64,000 nt of DNA, from the NCBI GenBank assembly GCA_029582155.1, contig CM055907.1, positions 34,870,492 to 34,934,491 of the forward strand, in the 5' to 3' direction. The translations under genes and the position numbers were made by a program. The notes beneath the pieces were generated by a model. The model was not told the origin of the DNA and ran no database searches. It was given only the letters and a program-made list of their open reading frames with translations. Source of the DNA: Panopea generosa (Eukaryota > Mollusca > Bivalvia > Adapedonta > Hiatellidae). This document shows, in pieces, positions 35,546 to 46,296 of this stretch; the stretch's first letter is position 1, and each line of letters begins with the position of its first letter.

Positions 35546-36601
35546 ACAAATCCTTCCTTATCTTTGGTAACTGATGGTTACGACAGCAAATATTCAACAT
35601 CCAAGCAAGGACCTACATAGATTTTATATACTTCTTTGAGCGGACTTGCACATGGACTTACAAACAGACTTACATATTTTGGCCATATATGAAACGCTAA
35701 AAATGCTATATTTTCTATTAAACTTTATGGCAATTTATTATTTTGATAGTTATAAATCATATCCAGACACACTGCTATTAAATAATCTACATATACAGTG
35801 ACTGAAATTGATAAATCCCCTTTTAGGCAGTGCCTTATTTTATAGGGGATTTATCACCGGCGCAGAGCGCCGGTGAAAATCACCAGAACGGCATTGTACA
35901 CGCGTCCGTTAAATTACAAGTGATGCTTATTTATTTTTTGTATTTCCGGTTTATACACTGGTGAGTCAAGGACTGTAACCCTTACAACTTAAATGGTTGG
36001 TTCTCACGGTTATTAAAAAATGGTGCAGGACGGCAACCAAAATATGAACTAGAGGAGTTAGCTCCCTTGACAAAAAAAGTGCACGTTTGGCTAAACCAAA
36101 TAACTTACTCTTTCCATACTTCAAAAAGTAGTCCGATAAGTATACGAAGAAATGTTACGGTTATACGCATTATTACGTTACATACACGATGTTTTTTATG
36201 ATTTAACAATATATATGTATATACAAGTCATGTATACTTATTGAAAGTAATTGATAAATAACAGTTTCGAATCTGCCATCCGAACAACATGACCCCAGCC
36301 GAAGGACGCCAGCCAACATATTGTTGTCTAGGATCTTAGTACAATTATACGTAGGTAAGGCTGATACACTTGTTATTTTTCCCGCTACGATAGGTGTAGT
36401 TTTTAATCAAATATTGTAGATGCACGGTCTTGGAAATATTGCCACTTACAAATAATGCCTCGTGGACAAGTAGTTTTCGTTACAGATCGTGACACCGTGA
36501 CAGTTGTGTTGACATATCTGTATGAGACGTAATTAACACCGACAAAAAATGATGTCTTTAGTCAGTCAGTCAGTGCCTTATTCGGGTAAGTAAATGAAAG
36601 T

Positions 36602-36950
36602 GTAGTGAATGTACATAGGTCACTTACAACATGTTAAGCTAGCTATTATAGCGTCATTGTTAAAGTACACTGACTGTATTGGAAGTTCAGCAATGAAGTA
36701 CAGGGTTAGTACTCAGATGGGTGACGGCTGTCACTTTAATGGCGTCGAGCCTGTGTCTGCACAATCTCTCTTTCCTTGGGATGGGACTCGATATAGCCAG
36801 GAACTGGTAACAGGCTGTGCAGCTGAGGGCTTATAAGCCCTAAAGGTTAAAGAGGGGAGGAGTGTAGTGAATGTATATAGGTCACTTACAACAGCCTTAC
36901 TGTTAAGCTAGCTTTTGTAGCTACATGGTTGAAGTGCACTGACTGTAACT
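36602..36950 (+). mobile_element. 5S-rRNA-derived SINE, dimeric (copy 2)
   Basis: This is the counterpart of 33,818-34,170. The 5S internal-promoter match runs from GGAAGTTCAGC (36,681) to ACTCAGATGGGTGACGGCTG (36,711-36,730), with a few more mismatches to 5S than copy 1. The second partial unit starts at 36,864 and again ends in a C-rich run. Confidence 0.8.
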
Positions 36951-37222
36951 TCCCCCCCCCCCCCTCCCATCCCCAATAAAAAATATTGTTGTTCATTCAA
37001 TATATTCTAGGTCTTTGCCTACAAGTCCTTTCTCTCAGAATCTGTCCATATCCTTTAAAAGGATTTTCAGATTGGATGCAAATTAAAAAAGTCCCCTACC
37101 TACCTACCCACCTCCTATCTGGTATGGGTTGGAAATGGCAAACAAACAATTTTTTAAGGGTGATCTTAGTTATCACATATTCAGATAATATAATGTACAC
37201 TTGGATTGTGGTGTCGGGGTAC

Positions 37223-37291
37223 ATCTCTATAGTGTAAGCTAGCACACTTTTCTGTTTGAAAAGAGCTCCAGGTTCAAGTCCTGGTGGGGAT
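37223..37291 (+). tRNA. tRNA-like fold, copy 2
   Basis: Sequence and fold are the same as at 34,447-34,515, including the CTGTTTG anticodon loop and CCAGG/CCTGG T arm. The same doubts about function apply. Confidence 0.48.
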
Positions 37292-38116
37292 CTTGACACC
37301 CTTACGAAGTTGTACAAACTAAAAACTCCATTATATTTGTCAAAATTTAAATAAAAGTGTAATAGATGGTGTAAATACAATGTCAACCTTTCTTTACCAA
37401 GACTGTACACATGAGTGCCCATAGCCAATTGACATAGGTAATAATTATATAGATAAGACAATACAATTGGTATGGGCTTAAAGCTATATGATGCTAATAG
37501 AATGGGGCAACTAGAACTATTACCTGAATACATATAGACAACCAGGTTGGACTCAAAACCAGTCTCAAAATGTTACAATCATGTAGTAATGAAAGTAAGT
37601 AAAACAGAAGAGAGGAAGCTAACAGAGAAATACCACAAGTTCTGTTTGTTTACAATAACTGAGACATATACATTAAATCACTGACAATATACTGATTCAA
37701 TCGAATTTGAAAAAATAAGTATTACTGTATACCACTTAAAAAGACTGTTACACTGATATATAATTAATGAAACACATAAAAAATATTTGGTTGCAATTTA
37801 TTCCCTAAACAAAAATAGATTTGACACAAAAGTAGCACCTCTGCACAAGTAAGTCCATTTGTATCCCGTTATATACCTTTGGTAACTGAGGTTACTTGTT
37901 ATATGTCTTTGGTATCCTAGAAAAAAACATCTATGCTAAATAATTTTTCACATTGTAGTTCAAATTAGAAATATAAATAAATGTCTCTATCCCTGGTTAA
38001 TCGTTATCCTTCTTTGTCTTTTGGTACTCTAGATTACTACAGCAAATATATAACATCAAAATTTAAGAATTACTAAAAAACATGTCTTTATTTCTGGTTA
38101 CTTGGTTATCCTTCTT

Positions 38117-38325
38117 TGTGCGGAACGTGTGGTCCAGTGGTAGAGCACCACACCCATGATCAGAGGGTCGTGGGTTCAATCCTCCGCCATGGCTATGTGT
38201 GGTGTCCTTGAGCATGACACATTACCGCATATGCTTAATACTGGTTCTAACCAGGAAGTCTTTGAGCGTGATTTGTCTTAGATGTAAGAACTTGTGTGAT
38301 ACAATCGAAGTAAAAATAGATAAGT
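38117..38325 (+). mobile_element. tRNA-derived SINE (copy 2)
   Basis: This is the counterpart of 35,333-35,545. The A box ('gtggtccagtggtagagcac') is closer to a functional tRNA than in copy 1, and the B box is GGGTTCAATCC. The body phrase is 'ccttgagcatgacacattac'. Confidence 0.85.
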
Positions 38326-38627
38326 TTAAACAAATCCTTCCTTATCTTTGGTAACTGATGGTTACGACAGCAAATATTCAACATCCAAGCAAGGACCTAC
38401 ATAGATTCTTTATACTTCTTTGAGCGGACTTGCACATGGACTTACAAACAGACTTACATATTTTGGCCATATATGAAACGATAAAAATGCTATATTTTCT
38501 ATTAAACTTTATGGCAATTTATTATTTTGATAGTAATAAATCTTATCCTGACACACTGATATTAAATAATCTACATATACAGTGACTGAAATTGATAAAT
38601 CCCCTTTTAGGCAGTGCCTTATTTCAT

Positions 38628-39039
38628 ATTATTACTTACCGCTAAATATCATTAAAAACGACGAATATTGTTAAATTTGTCAGATTTTAAACTCATAAAA
38701 CGTGTTCTCTGTGCGTTCACAACAAGGGAAGTAACTCTAGCACACAAATCAATATTCGTCCTAAAGATGTTCACCCTGTTTTTTTTTAGAAAAAAAAATA
38801 TTGTTGTAGTAAAAATAATAGAAAATATATATGAAAACTTTACAAATGATTTACATTTAGTCTTAAAATAACTAAACATACCTATACATTCTTGTACTTA
38901 CTTTGTTTTTCTTTAAAGGCGAGTGACTTCATCATAAAAAAACCCGCAAATGATCTTTGTTCAAATGTTCAGATTTTTCAGTTTTACATATTTAGCTGCT
39001 TTACGGTTTATTTACTCTAAGTAAGCCAGTGCCGACCTT
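38628..39039. other. Stretch with no recognised feature
   Basis: A short AT-rich spacer between the tandem element and the LINE flank. The 67-codon and 75-codon frames on opposite strands overlap and show no domain. Confidence 0.5.
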
Positions 39040-39283
39040 TACCTTGAAAAATACCAGGAAACAGGAAACTTGGAGGTTGATTGACAATTTTTAATCTGTG
39101 GAACCATATAGGCCTATCTCTGACAAAAGTAATTAAAGGATTCAAATAAACATTTTATTGCATAGTGTGTATTAGTGAACCGATGTGAATACACGTTTGG
39201 TAGAGGTGAAAATGGGATAATGCAAAACCGAAAGTACAATCGTGTAAAGAAGTCACAGGGCCATGATAATCAGGTAGATATAC
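39040..39283. repeat. 244-bp direct repeat, left of the LINE
   Basis: It starts TACCTTGAAAAATACCAGGA and ends 'atcaggtagatatac'. It is identical to 42,845-43,088 except for one base (g at 39,232-39,236 where the right copy has t). The length is the same on both sides. The LINE body starts at the next base. It may be an exceptionally long target-site duplication. Confidence 0.95.
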
Positions 39284-42200
39284 ACTAAATGATTATGTTC
39301 AAACTATAGAAACATTCAGTGAACGCATAGCTGCTATAAAGATTTCATTTAAAACTTGCAATCTGTACGTCATTCAAGTATACTTACCATGTTCTAGTGA
39401 AAAGATAGACATTTTTAAATCGGAAGTAGATAGAGTGAACGACATACTATCTGTGATAGACAATGGCGATAAAACTATTCTAATGGGTGACTTTAATGCT
39501 AAATTTCTTGGAAATAAAACGTCCATAATATCGAAAACACGAGATAAATATATTCGATCACTCTCCGAAATGAATAACCTAATAGTGTTAACAGGAACTG
39601 ATATGTGCAATGGCCCAAATTACTCATTTATCCCAGGGGTAAATATGTCACCAAGTCTGATCGATCATGTACTGGTTGATGAATCTCTGATCTTTTGTGT
39701 ACGTGAGTGTTATATTGAAGAAGAAGCTCCACTAAATGTTTCTCGTCACCTGCCTATATTTATGCAAATACAGGTTGATGTAGATACTGACAATGCTTTT
39801 GTTACATCTGAACAATTTACAAAACACTGTTTCAACTGGTCATCGAACGTACAAAGGGAAATGTACAGATCACAGGTTAAAAAAAGCTTGGAAAACACAT
39901 CCTTTAACTTTGAAAATGTTAATGATTCGTATGAGAAAATTATCGCTTGTTTACAAAATAGCGCAGAAATCAGTATCAAAAAGAGAAAATTTAAGAAATA
40001 TCTTAAACCATACTGGTCACCAGTGGTAGAAAACTTACATAAATCCATGGTTACGTCACGTATCGAATGGTTAAAAAATGACCGGCCGAGAATTGGAGAA
40101 ATTTACAAAAAATATAAAAATCAAAAACGTATATTCAGACATGAACTGAGACTTGCAGGAAGGCTGTTTGATCGAGAAGAATACGAAAGAATTGATAAGT
40201 TGGCAGAACTAGATCATAAGGGTTTCTGGAAAGTGATCAAAGCGAAACGAAAAAACAAAGGAAATGCAAAAAATGGCAGTGAAATAATATTTAAAGATAA
40301 ACTTGAAAAAAATCCAGAAAGAATACTAGACGGCTGGCGAGATTATTTTAACGATCTTTATGCATTTTCTTGCGATACACATTTTGATGAAACTTTTAAA
40401 ACAAAAGTGGAAAAGGAACTCGAGTCTAAAATCGACTTAAACGAAAACAACTATCTATCAAGTTGCTTAATAAAACCATTAAACCCGAAAGAGTTGTTAA
40501 AAATAGTACAAAACTTACCAAATGGGAAAAGTGCCTCCAGCGATAACATTACATATGAACACATAAAACACGGAGGTGAAATACTGGTGAACTACATAAC
40601 AAGTTTATTTAACAGCATTTTAAGGCATGAAAAAGTACCATTATCATTTAAAAACGGTATAACCATAACTTTACATAAAGGTAGTGGAAAATCAAAAACA
40701 GACCCAAACAATTATAGGGCTATATCCTTACTTCCAGTGATCTCAAAAATCTTTGAAAAATTAATTTTGACAAGAATCGAAGGTAACACGAATCTACAAA
40801 CCAAATTACACTCACTACAACATGGATTTCAAAAGGGAAAAAGCAGTAAAATGGTCTCTTTTCTCTACCAAGAGGCAATCAATTACACTTACGAACGTTA
40901 TCAAGTTATGTATTCATGCTTTATGGACGCTATGAAAGCGTTCGACCGTACATGGATCTCCGGGGTTCTCTACAAACTGTATCACCTCGGAATATGTGGT
41001 AAAGCATTGCGCATATTTAACGACATGTTACGTGGAGGGTCAAGTCGTGTGTATGCCTGTGGGCATTTGTCATCTCGATTCCAAATCCACCAGGGAACCA
41101 GACAAGGAAGCATTTGGTCCCCGTTCTTATATACCGTTCTCATTGACGAACTTCTACATACTCTCGAGGCTTCAAACCACGGACTGAAAATAAACTCCGT
41201 GTCTCTCTGCGCACCTACACAAGCAGATGATATTGTTCTGATGTCATTGTCGAAAAACGGACTTAATGAACTAATAAAAATTTGCAGCACTTACGCAAAC
41301 AAATGGCGTTATTCGTATAATGCCTCAAAATGTGCTGTACTTATACATAATCAGAAACAACGTCATCGGCCGGAAGACAATACTCTGTGTTATGCAAATC
41401 AACCACTTCCAGTCGTCAAAGAATACAAACATCTTGGAATAATCCAGAATAACAGACGGAACTCCCCTGCAAATGTAGATATGGTGCGTCAAACTACGCG
41501 GGGATCGCTGTTCTCGTTAATAAACTGCGGTATCCATAGTAATGGCGTCAACCCTATAACGGCAGCAAAACTTTACACGTCCATTGTCCTACCACGAGCT
41601 CTATTTGGTTGTGAACTATGGAATGATATAACAAAAACTAACATGTCTCACTTAGAAGCTACTCACCATTTCTGTCTAAAACGCATCCAGAACCTACCCC
41701 ATCTTACCCGCTCAGACATGGTCACCGGTTTACTTTGGTTCACGTCATTAGAAGCATACATAGACTTACAAAAGTTATCGTTCCTTGGTACGATTTGTAG
41801 ACTTAAAGCAACAGACATTACGCTCCAGCTATTTCTCAATAGACTTTACCAATGCAAAAACATGTGTACAAAACGAAACAATGGCTTTATAAACGATATC
41901 CTACAAATACTCAGAAAATACAAACTGGAACAATATATCGAGCAATTCATGTTATCAACAACATTTCCTGCAAAAGAACCATGGAAAAGTGTTTGTAAAA
42001 AAACAATAATAAACTTCGAAGAACAGCATTGGTTATTACGAATTAACGCAAACGATGATTGCTTCCGGTTTCGAAGGGTCCACAATAAACTATCTCCTGG
42101 AACAGTCTGGCTAACTGCATTAGAGAATCCGTCTTCCATCGAGTCCATGACATTCTTAGCCAAATTATGCTGTGCACCAAAACCAAACCAAATAAAGAAC

Positions 42201-42844
42201 TGTTTAACATGCAAGGCACAATATACAGATGAACTGTTTCATAAAGTTTTTGATTGTAGCAGTAATAAACATCAGTCCACGAGGATGGCGTACTGGAACT
42301 CTCTCAATATTCAGTTTCCAAGTGATCTATGCTCATTTCTACGGAACAGTACCAAAGACATTCAATTACTATTCTTGATTGGATATGTAGATATACTTTT
42401 ATCTTCACTGTTAACAGTAAAGCAAATCTCAGAATTTATGAACTTTAATGCTGCTTTCCTGAGATCAATATACGCTTGTTAATAAACGCACGTCTATATG
42501 ATTTACATGTAGAGACTGATATTAAAATGAATTAAGACCTGAAACAAGATATACACACTTTAAACATTTTCATGTTTCGTTTCGGTGAAATAACCTAAAT
42601 GTGCATATAAATCATTCAAACTAGAGTCCTACAACAAGACAACAGATTTAAATAATTTACTTTAATTCACGAATAAAGACAGTTATTTATATCTACATCG
42701 ATGATAAAACCATAGACTTTGTAAATATTAACTATTATTTTGTAATTCACAATGTGATCATAGTATTTATATTGTAATATTATATGTATAAAATCCAAAT
42801 GTTTGTAAAATCTCCAGAAATGGGGGAATAAAAGTTGATAATAA
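39284..42844 (+). mobile_element. Young 5'-truncated non-LTR retrotransposon (LINE)
   Basis: The body starts part-way through the endonuclease domain, so the N-terminal half of the endonuclease and any ORF1 are missing. The rest is a single open frame to 42,482, then about 360 bp of AT-rich 3' UTR ending 'gttgataataa', a short microsatellite-like tail without poly(A). It sits precisely between the two 244-bp direct repeats. Near-identical flanks plus an unbroken frame point to a recent insertion. Confidence 0.9.
39285..42482 (+). CDS. LINE endonuclease (partial) plus reverse transcriptase
   Basis: The frame is open from 39,270 with no native start, and the first GTG that fits is at 39,435. 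Numbering from there, the C-terminal half of the AP-type endonuclease shows GDFNA (18-22), LIDHVLV (about 76) and SRHLPI (about 101). A linker leads to the RT: NGKSASSDNITYEH, NYRAISLLPVISKIFEKL, HGFQKGKSSK, FMDAMKAFDRTW (catalytic Asp498), QGTRQGSIWSP and TQADDIVLMS (Asp598-Asp599). The C-terminus has a knuckle CLTCKAQYTDELFHKVFDC from Cys923. QADD replaces the usual FADD/YADD, though the Asp pair is kept. No stop or frameshift was seen. It would replicate RNA by target-primed reverse transcription, but the truncated endonuclease makes this copy non-autonomous. Clade not fixed. Confidence 0.93.
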   Translation, partial: LNDYVQTIETFSERIAAIKISFKTCNLYVIQVYLPCSSEKIDIFKSEVDRVNDILSVIDNGDKTILMGDFNAKFLGNKTSIISKTRDKYIRSLSEMNNLIVLTGTDMCNGPNYSFIPGVNMSPSLIDHVLVDESLIFCVRECYIEEEAPLNVSRHLPIFMQIQVDVDTDNAFVTSEQFTKHCFNWSSNVQREMYRSQVKKSLENTSFNFENVNDSYEKIIACLQNSAEISIKKRKFKKYLKPYWSPVVENLHKSMVTSRIEWLKNDRPRIGEIYKKYKNQKRIFRHELRLAGRLFDREEYERIDKLAELDHKGFWKVIKAKRKNKGNAKNGSEIIFKDKLEKNPERILDGWRDYFNDLYAFSCDTHFDETFKTKVEKELESKIDLNENNYLSSCLIKPLNPKELLKIVQNLPNGKSASSDNITYEHIKHGGEILVNYITSLFNSILRHEKVPLSFKNGITITLHKGSGKSKTDPNNYRAISLLPVISKIFEKLILTRIEGNTNLQTKLHSLQHGFQKGKSSKMVSFLYQEAINYTYERYQVMYSCFMDAMKAFDRTWISGVLYKLYHLGICGKALRIFNDMLRGGSSRVYACGHLSSRFQIHQGTRQGSIWSPFLYTVLIDELLHTLEASNHGLKINSVSLCAPTQADDIVLMSLSKNGLNELIKICSTYANKWRYSYNASKCAVLIHNQKQRHRPEDNTLCYANQPLPVVKEYKHLGIIQNNRRNSPANVDMVRQTTRGSLFSLINCGIHSNGVNPITAAKLYTSIVLPRALFGCELWNDITKTNMSHLEATHHFCLKRIQNLPHLTRSDMVTGLLWFTSLEAYIDLQKLSFLGTICRLKATDITLQLFLNRLYQCKNMCTKRNNGFINDILQILRKYKLEQYIEQFMLSTTFPAKEPWKSVCKKTIINFEEQHWLLRINANDDCFRFRRVHNKLSPGTVWLTALENPSSIESMTFLAKLCCAPKPNQIKNCLTCKAQYTDELFHKVFDCSSNKHQSTRMAYWNSLNIQFPSDLCSFLRNSTKDIQLLFLIGYVDILLSSLLTVKQISEFMNFNAAFLRSIYAC

Positions 42845-43088
42845 TACCTTGAAAAATACCAGGAAACAGGAAACTTGGAGGTTGATTGACAATTTTTAAT
42901 CTGTGGAACCATATAGGCCTATCTCTGACAAAAGTAATTAAAGGATTCAAATAAACATTTTATTGCATAGTGTGTATTAGTGAACCGATGTGAATACACG
43001 TTTGGTAGAGGTGAAAATGGGATAATGCAAAACCGAAATTACAATCGTGTAAAGAAGTCACAGGGCCATGATAATCAGGTAGATATAC
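42845..43088. repeat. 244-bp direct repeat, right of the LINE
   Basis: This is the partner of 39,040-39,283 with one mismatch in 244 bases. Sequence beyond 43,088 ('tgtttattattttaattc') has no match left of 39,040, so the duplicated block is sharply bounded on both sides. Confidence 0.95.
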
Positions 43089-43689
43089 TGTTTATTATTT
43101 TAATTCTTAATTATTTCTTTAATAAAGATATTTACAATTTTGGTTAATTAATTATTATTTTGTATTGATTTATATGCAAACAAAATTATAGAAGCAGGTA
43201 ATACTTGACATTTAGATATATTTTTTAATTCAAATGATCTTCATTGAGGCCCTCTATTTAACAAAAGGAAATAAAAGATGACATTATATTTGACAGCTTC
43301 ACATTAAAACAGATCTAGTCATTTACATAAAATTAAGAATATTTTATACTTTATTTCAGTTGTGAAGCTGTTTCAACGTCAGCAATGTGAAGTATGAAGA
43401 GGAGGACTAATTAAATATTGGATATGATACACTTCATTAATTTGAAACTACCTAGATGGTGCCTACTTGGATGATTATTATATTGTGGATATACTACAGA
43501 AGAAAAACAATAAAATATTTGGAAAATATTGCTGGTTCCTTTTATATCTGGTGTCAGCTGTGATAATTTATCAGTTATACATGTAAATGAATTAATTCAT
43601 TTGAATTAAACATATGTATGACACACTTATGTTTACATATGGTTTTGTTAACATATATGAATAATATGTAAAACGATTTTTTTTTAAAT
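43089..43689. other. AT-rich stretch with no recognised gene
   Basis: The phrase 'tgaggccctctatt' at 43,247 also occurs in the LINE tail at 15,486, so part of this may be an old LINE 3' end. Nothing else was recognised. Confidence 0.4.
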
Positions 43690-44104
43690 TAGCCTCTACC
43701 TGTTTTAGTGATATTCCCGAAAACAGTATGTCCTAAGTGTTGTTTTTTAGATTTTAGCGCAATAATTATACAGGATTTTTTAACATATTTTAAACATATG
43801 AATCGAAACGCATATGACAAACGTACGTTTCACATGCGTTCAACATATGTTGATGTAAACGTATGTTTTACATATGTTTTTGATTGTCAGACATGTATTT
43901 ATGATCCTCGTACTTCAATTAGACCCTGCCTCTGGCTCTACTAGTGATATTTCCAAAAATAGTGAGTGCCATGTGCTGTGGATCATTTTAGTGCAATAAT
44001 TATATATTCATTTAAACATATTAATTGAATCAAGTATGACAAACGTACGTTTAACATGCGTTTAACATATGTTTCTGTAAACGTATGTACATAAATTACA
44101 TAAC
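43690..44104. repeat. Right subterminal array of the 26-kb element, inner part
   Basis: Two units of about 240 bp are present. Each starts near 'cctctacctgttttagtgat' / 'gcctctggctctactagtga', passes 'ttagngcaataattata', and ends in a run of 'acaaacgtacgtttaacatg', 'cgtttaacatatgtt' and 'gtaaacgtatgt'. The motif set matches the left array, but the unit is longer and has its own spacer. The array is cut off at about 44,104 by a minus-strand LINE and resumes at 47,605. Confidence 0.82.
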
Positions 44105-44479
44105 TTGTAACTTTATTTATTTGTATCAAGGCCACCGGCCCATACACAATACAATAATAAACTAATATAAACACTGCATAGAAGTGTGCACATGTGATAT
44201 AAATATGTCAGTTACTAATATATTTATACACACATTCCATATATATATATACATACATATTCAATAACCTAACTAGATACCTTGTATGTGTGAATTTCTC
44301 AATGTGAATGCATAATGTATAAACATTGCTAAATTGTGTACAATATTTTCATTTCTACTAGACATTAATATTAAACTTGCTCAAGGACGGGGATTCAAAA
44401 TATTTCTTTGGCAGATATTTTCAGCATTATATATAATGGACAAACTAGAAGAAAGTGGTTTTCTGTTTCAATAAGTAAA

Positions 44480-44944
44480 TCACAGAATATGCAATAACGC
44501 ATTTCTCTTGGAATATTCACAGTCCCCCATAACTGCGGCATTACAAGATCTAAATGGTGCATTCATATATCTTTTACTTGCATAAATATGTACACGTTCA
44601 ACGCAATCACGTTGTTGTAGACCCCACAGTTCAGCACCATACATTAACACAGGACAAACTTTTGTATCAAATATTTTAAAAAATGTTGAAGAAGGCGTAG
44701 GTAGTAAATTATTCACACCTTTTAGAACAGATATTAGAACCCGTTTAGCTTTATTCGCAATATTTTCAGACATTTTATAAAGTGGTAGTTTACTTGTAAA
44801 TAGCAAACCAACATAGGAAAAAGCGTTTACTGTTTCTAATTGATGATTATCATTAAACCATTTTTCACGCCTAGCTAACAGACCACCGTTTTTAAACACA
44901 ACAAGTGTTGGTTTTCCTACATTTACATCCAACAACCAGTCCAA
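44480..44944 (-). pseudogene. Decayed LINE: post-RT C-terminal region
   Basis: It reads DWLLDVNVGKPTLVVFKNGG, then FNDNHQLETVNAFSYVGLLFT, then a stretch with VCPVLMYGAELWG. These are the 'v.n..Kt.v..F' motif after the catalytic block, the 'f.YlG..ft' motif, and the 'v.p...YG.e.W' motif of LINE RT thumb and C-terminal regions. The downstream zinc knuckle is not seen and the frame ends at 44,480. Confidence 0.88.
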
Positions 44945-44968
44945 ACACTACTGATGGAGATAATTTAG

Positions 44969-45490
44969 TTATTGCTGTAAACCGCTAACAGTATCGGCAA
45001 TTAATGCTACATCGTCAGCAAAAAGTAATGAAAAGATTTCAGTGATCTCAGGACATAATTGTATGCCATATGTTCCACTGTTAGCAACAGTTGCATTTAA
45101 TTCATTTATAAAAATTGTAAATAATATAGGGCTTAACTTGCAGACTTGTCTAAGTCCAAGTGGATAATTAAAATACTTTGTAAAGGTTGATCCGATTCTT
45201 ACTCTAGGTTTTACGGATCGATAAATACTTTTTATGGACTGAAATAGATGGCCTTTAATTCCAATTTGTTGTAACACTGTATACAATTTAGATCTATTAA
45301 CAGAGTAAAACGCTTTTTTAAAGTCTACGAACGCCACATAAAGAGGTTTATGTTTCTTACACAAATATTTGTTAATCAAGGAATACAAAACAAAGCCATT
45401 ATCAACGGTCGAATAGCCGGAACGAAAACCTGCCTGCGACTCGGTTATTTTATCAAAAGCGTTAATAAAAAACGTAACCCGCTTAGTCAA
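44969..45490 (-). pseudogene. Decayed LINE: reverse transcriptase, catalytic half
   Basis: Motifs in order are ESQAGFRSGYSTVDNGFVLY, then YVAFVDFKKAFYSVNRSKLY (first catalytic Asp), then GLRQVCKLSPILFTIFINEL, then LLFADDVALIADTVSGLQ (FADD catalytic pair). All catalytic Asp are present. GLRQVCKLSP has lost the usual G-x-x-L spacing (normally Q-G-x-x-L-S-P) in one residue. Confidence 0.92.
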
Positions 45491-45505
45491 TATACTAATG
45501 TATAG

Positions 45506-46290
45506 TTAACTAAAGATATTTATAAGAGATATGCCTCTGTAACTGTCTGGATCATTTATATGCCTCTTTTTATGTACCGGGACAATTATACATTTTGTCC
45601 ATGAAGCTGGAAATTCTCCAGATCTATAGATTCTATTAAACAGTTTTCGAATAAATGGTAACAAAATATTAATACCATGAATAAAATGTTCTGCAACAAA
45701 ATTACCACTTGCGGATTTTTTTTGGTCTATACCCTTTACTGCATTAACAATTTCGTCATCTGTGATGTCACTGTTAAACAGAATTACTTCAAAATCATCT
45801 AGGTCAAGATTTACTTCGCTATCGTCTTCTATGGTTGCATCACCATCACTATTAAAAACTTGTTTAAAATGATTGAACCACTGAGATGAAGAAATAGTTG
45901 GGACTTGACACTGAACCTGTGTATATAACTTTAAATTCTTCCAAAACATCTTTGGATTTTTTACCGATGATTCCAGTTTATTTAAGAAAGCATCATGATA
46001 AGTCTTTTTCTTACGTTTACATAAATATTTATACTATTTACGACCGTACAAATATAAATTCAGATTACACGCTAATTGGCTACGTCGCCATTTGCGAAGC
46101 AGTTTATTTTGTTTAGTTTTAAGAGATCTGCATTCACTGTCAAACCATTTCTTTGACGACCGTTTTTTAGAGTCACCCTTTAAATATTGAAATCGTTCAC
46201 TACAAGTTAAAATAGTTGACTCAAATGTATCAACAATATCTTCAATTTCAACATTTTCATCATCTATTTTATTAATAATATTATCAAATA
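45506..46290 (-). pseudogene. Decayed LINE: linker and N-terminal RT
   Basis: Upstream of the main frame the same reading carries SKKWFDSECRSLKTKQNKLL, then a stop, then YHDAFLNKLESSVKNPKMFW. It then runs into WFNHFKQVFNSDGD, DDEIVNAVKGIDQKKSASGN and DPDSYRGISLINIFS. These are the 'WfD.eC' linker, 'f..kl....' and RT motifs 0-2 of CR1-type elements. At least one stop (about 46,030) interrupts. Confidence 0.88.
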
Positions 46291-46296
46291 TTCCAT

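Larger units (their letters stand above)
32305..35841 (-). mobile_element. Hairpin-ended element, tandem copy 1 (possible Helentron-like)
   Basis: The left edge is 'ata' plus GGGGATTTATCA, and the right edge is TGATAAATCCCC plus 'ttttaggcagtgccttatt'. Next to the left inverted end is a hairpin with perfect 10-bp arms TCACCGGCGC and a 3-nt AGA loop (32,317-32,339). On the minus strand the hairpin lies just inside the 3' end, as in rolling-circle elements with subterminal inverted repeats. The 3' end reads CCCCTAT rather than the canonical Helitron CTRR. There is no Rep-helicase, so it is non-autonomous. It carries a 5S-derived SINE, a tRNA-like fold and a tRNA-SINE. Confidence 0.6.
35842..38627 (-). 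mobile_element. Hairpin-ended element, tandem copy 2
   Basis: It begins directly where copy 1 ends and repeats the same order: hairpin, 5S-SINE, tRNA-like fold, tRNA-SINE, then TGATAAATCCCC and 'ttttaggcagtgccttattt'. Identity to copy 1 is very high by eye. It lacks about 464 bp (copy-1 32,985-33,448) and about 281 bp (copy-1 33,508-33,788). The joints carry the short homologies CTGTA and CAGT, so these are best read as microhomology deletions in copy 2. The junction between copies holds one 24-bp spacer, which is also present after copy 2. Confidence 0.85.

Noticed and set aside
39040-43088. LTR retrotransposon bounded by 244-bp LTRs
   Set aside because: The enclosed frame is an AP endonuclease plus LINE-type reverse transcriptase. 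There is no Gag, protease, integrase or primer-binding site, and the repeats lack the usual TG...CA ends.
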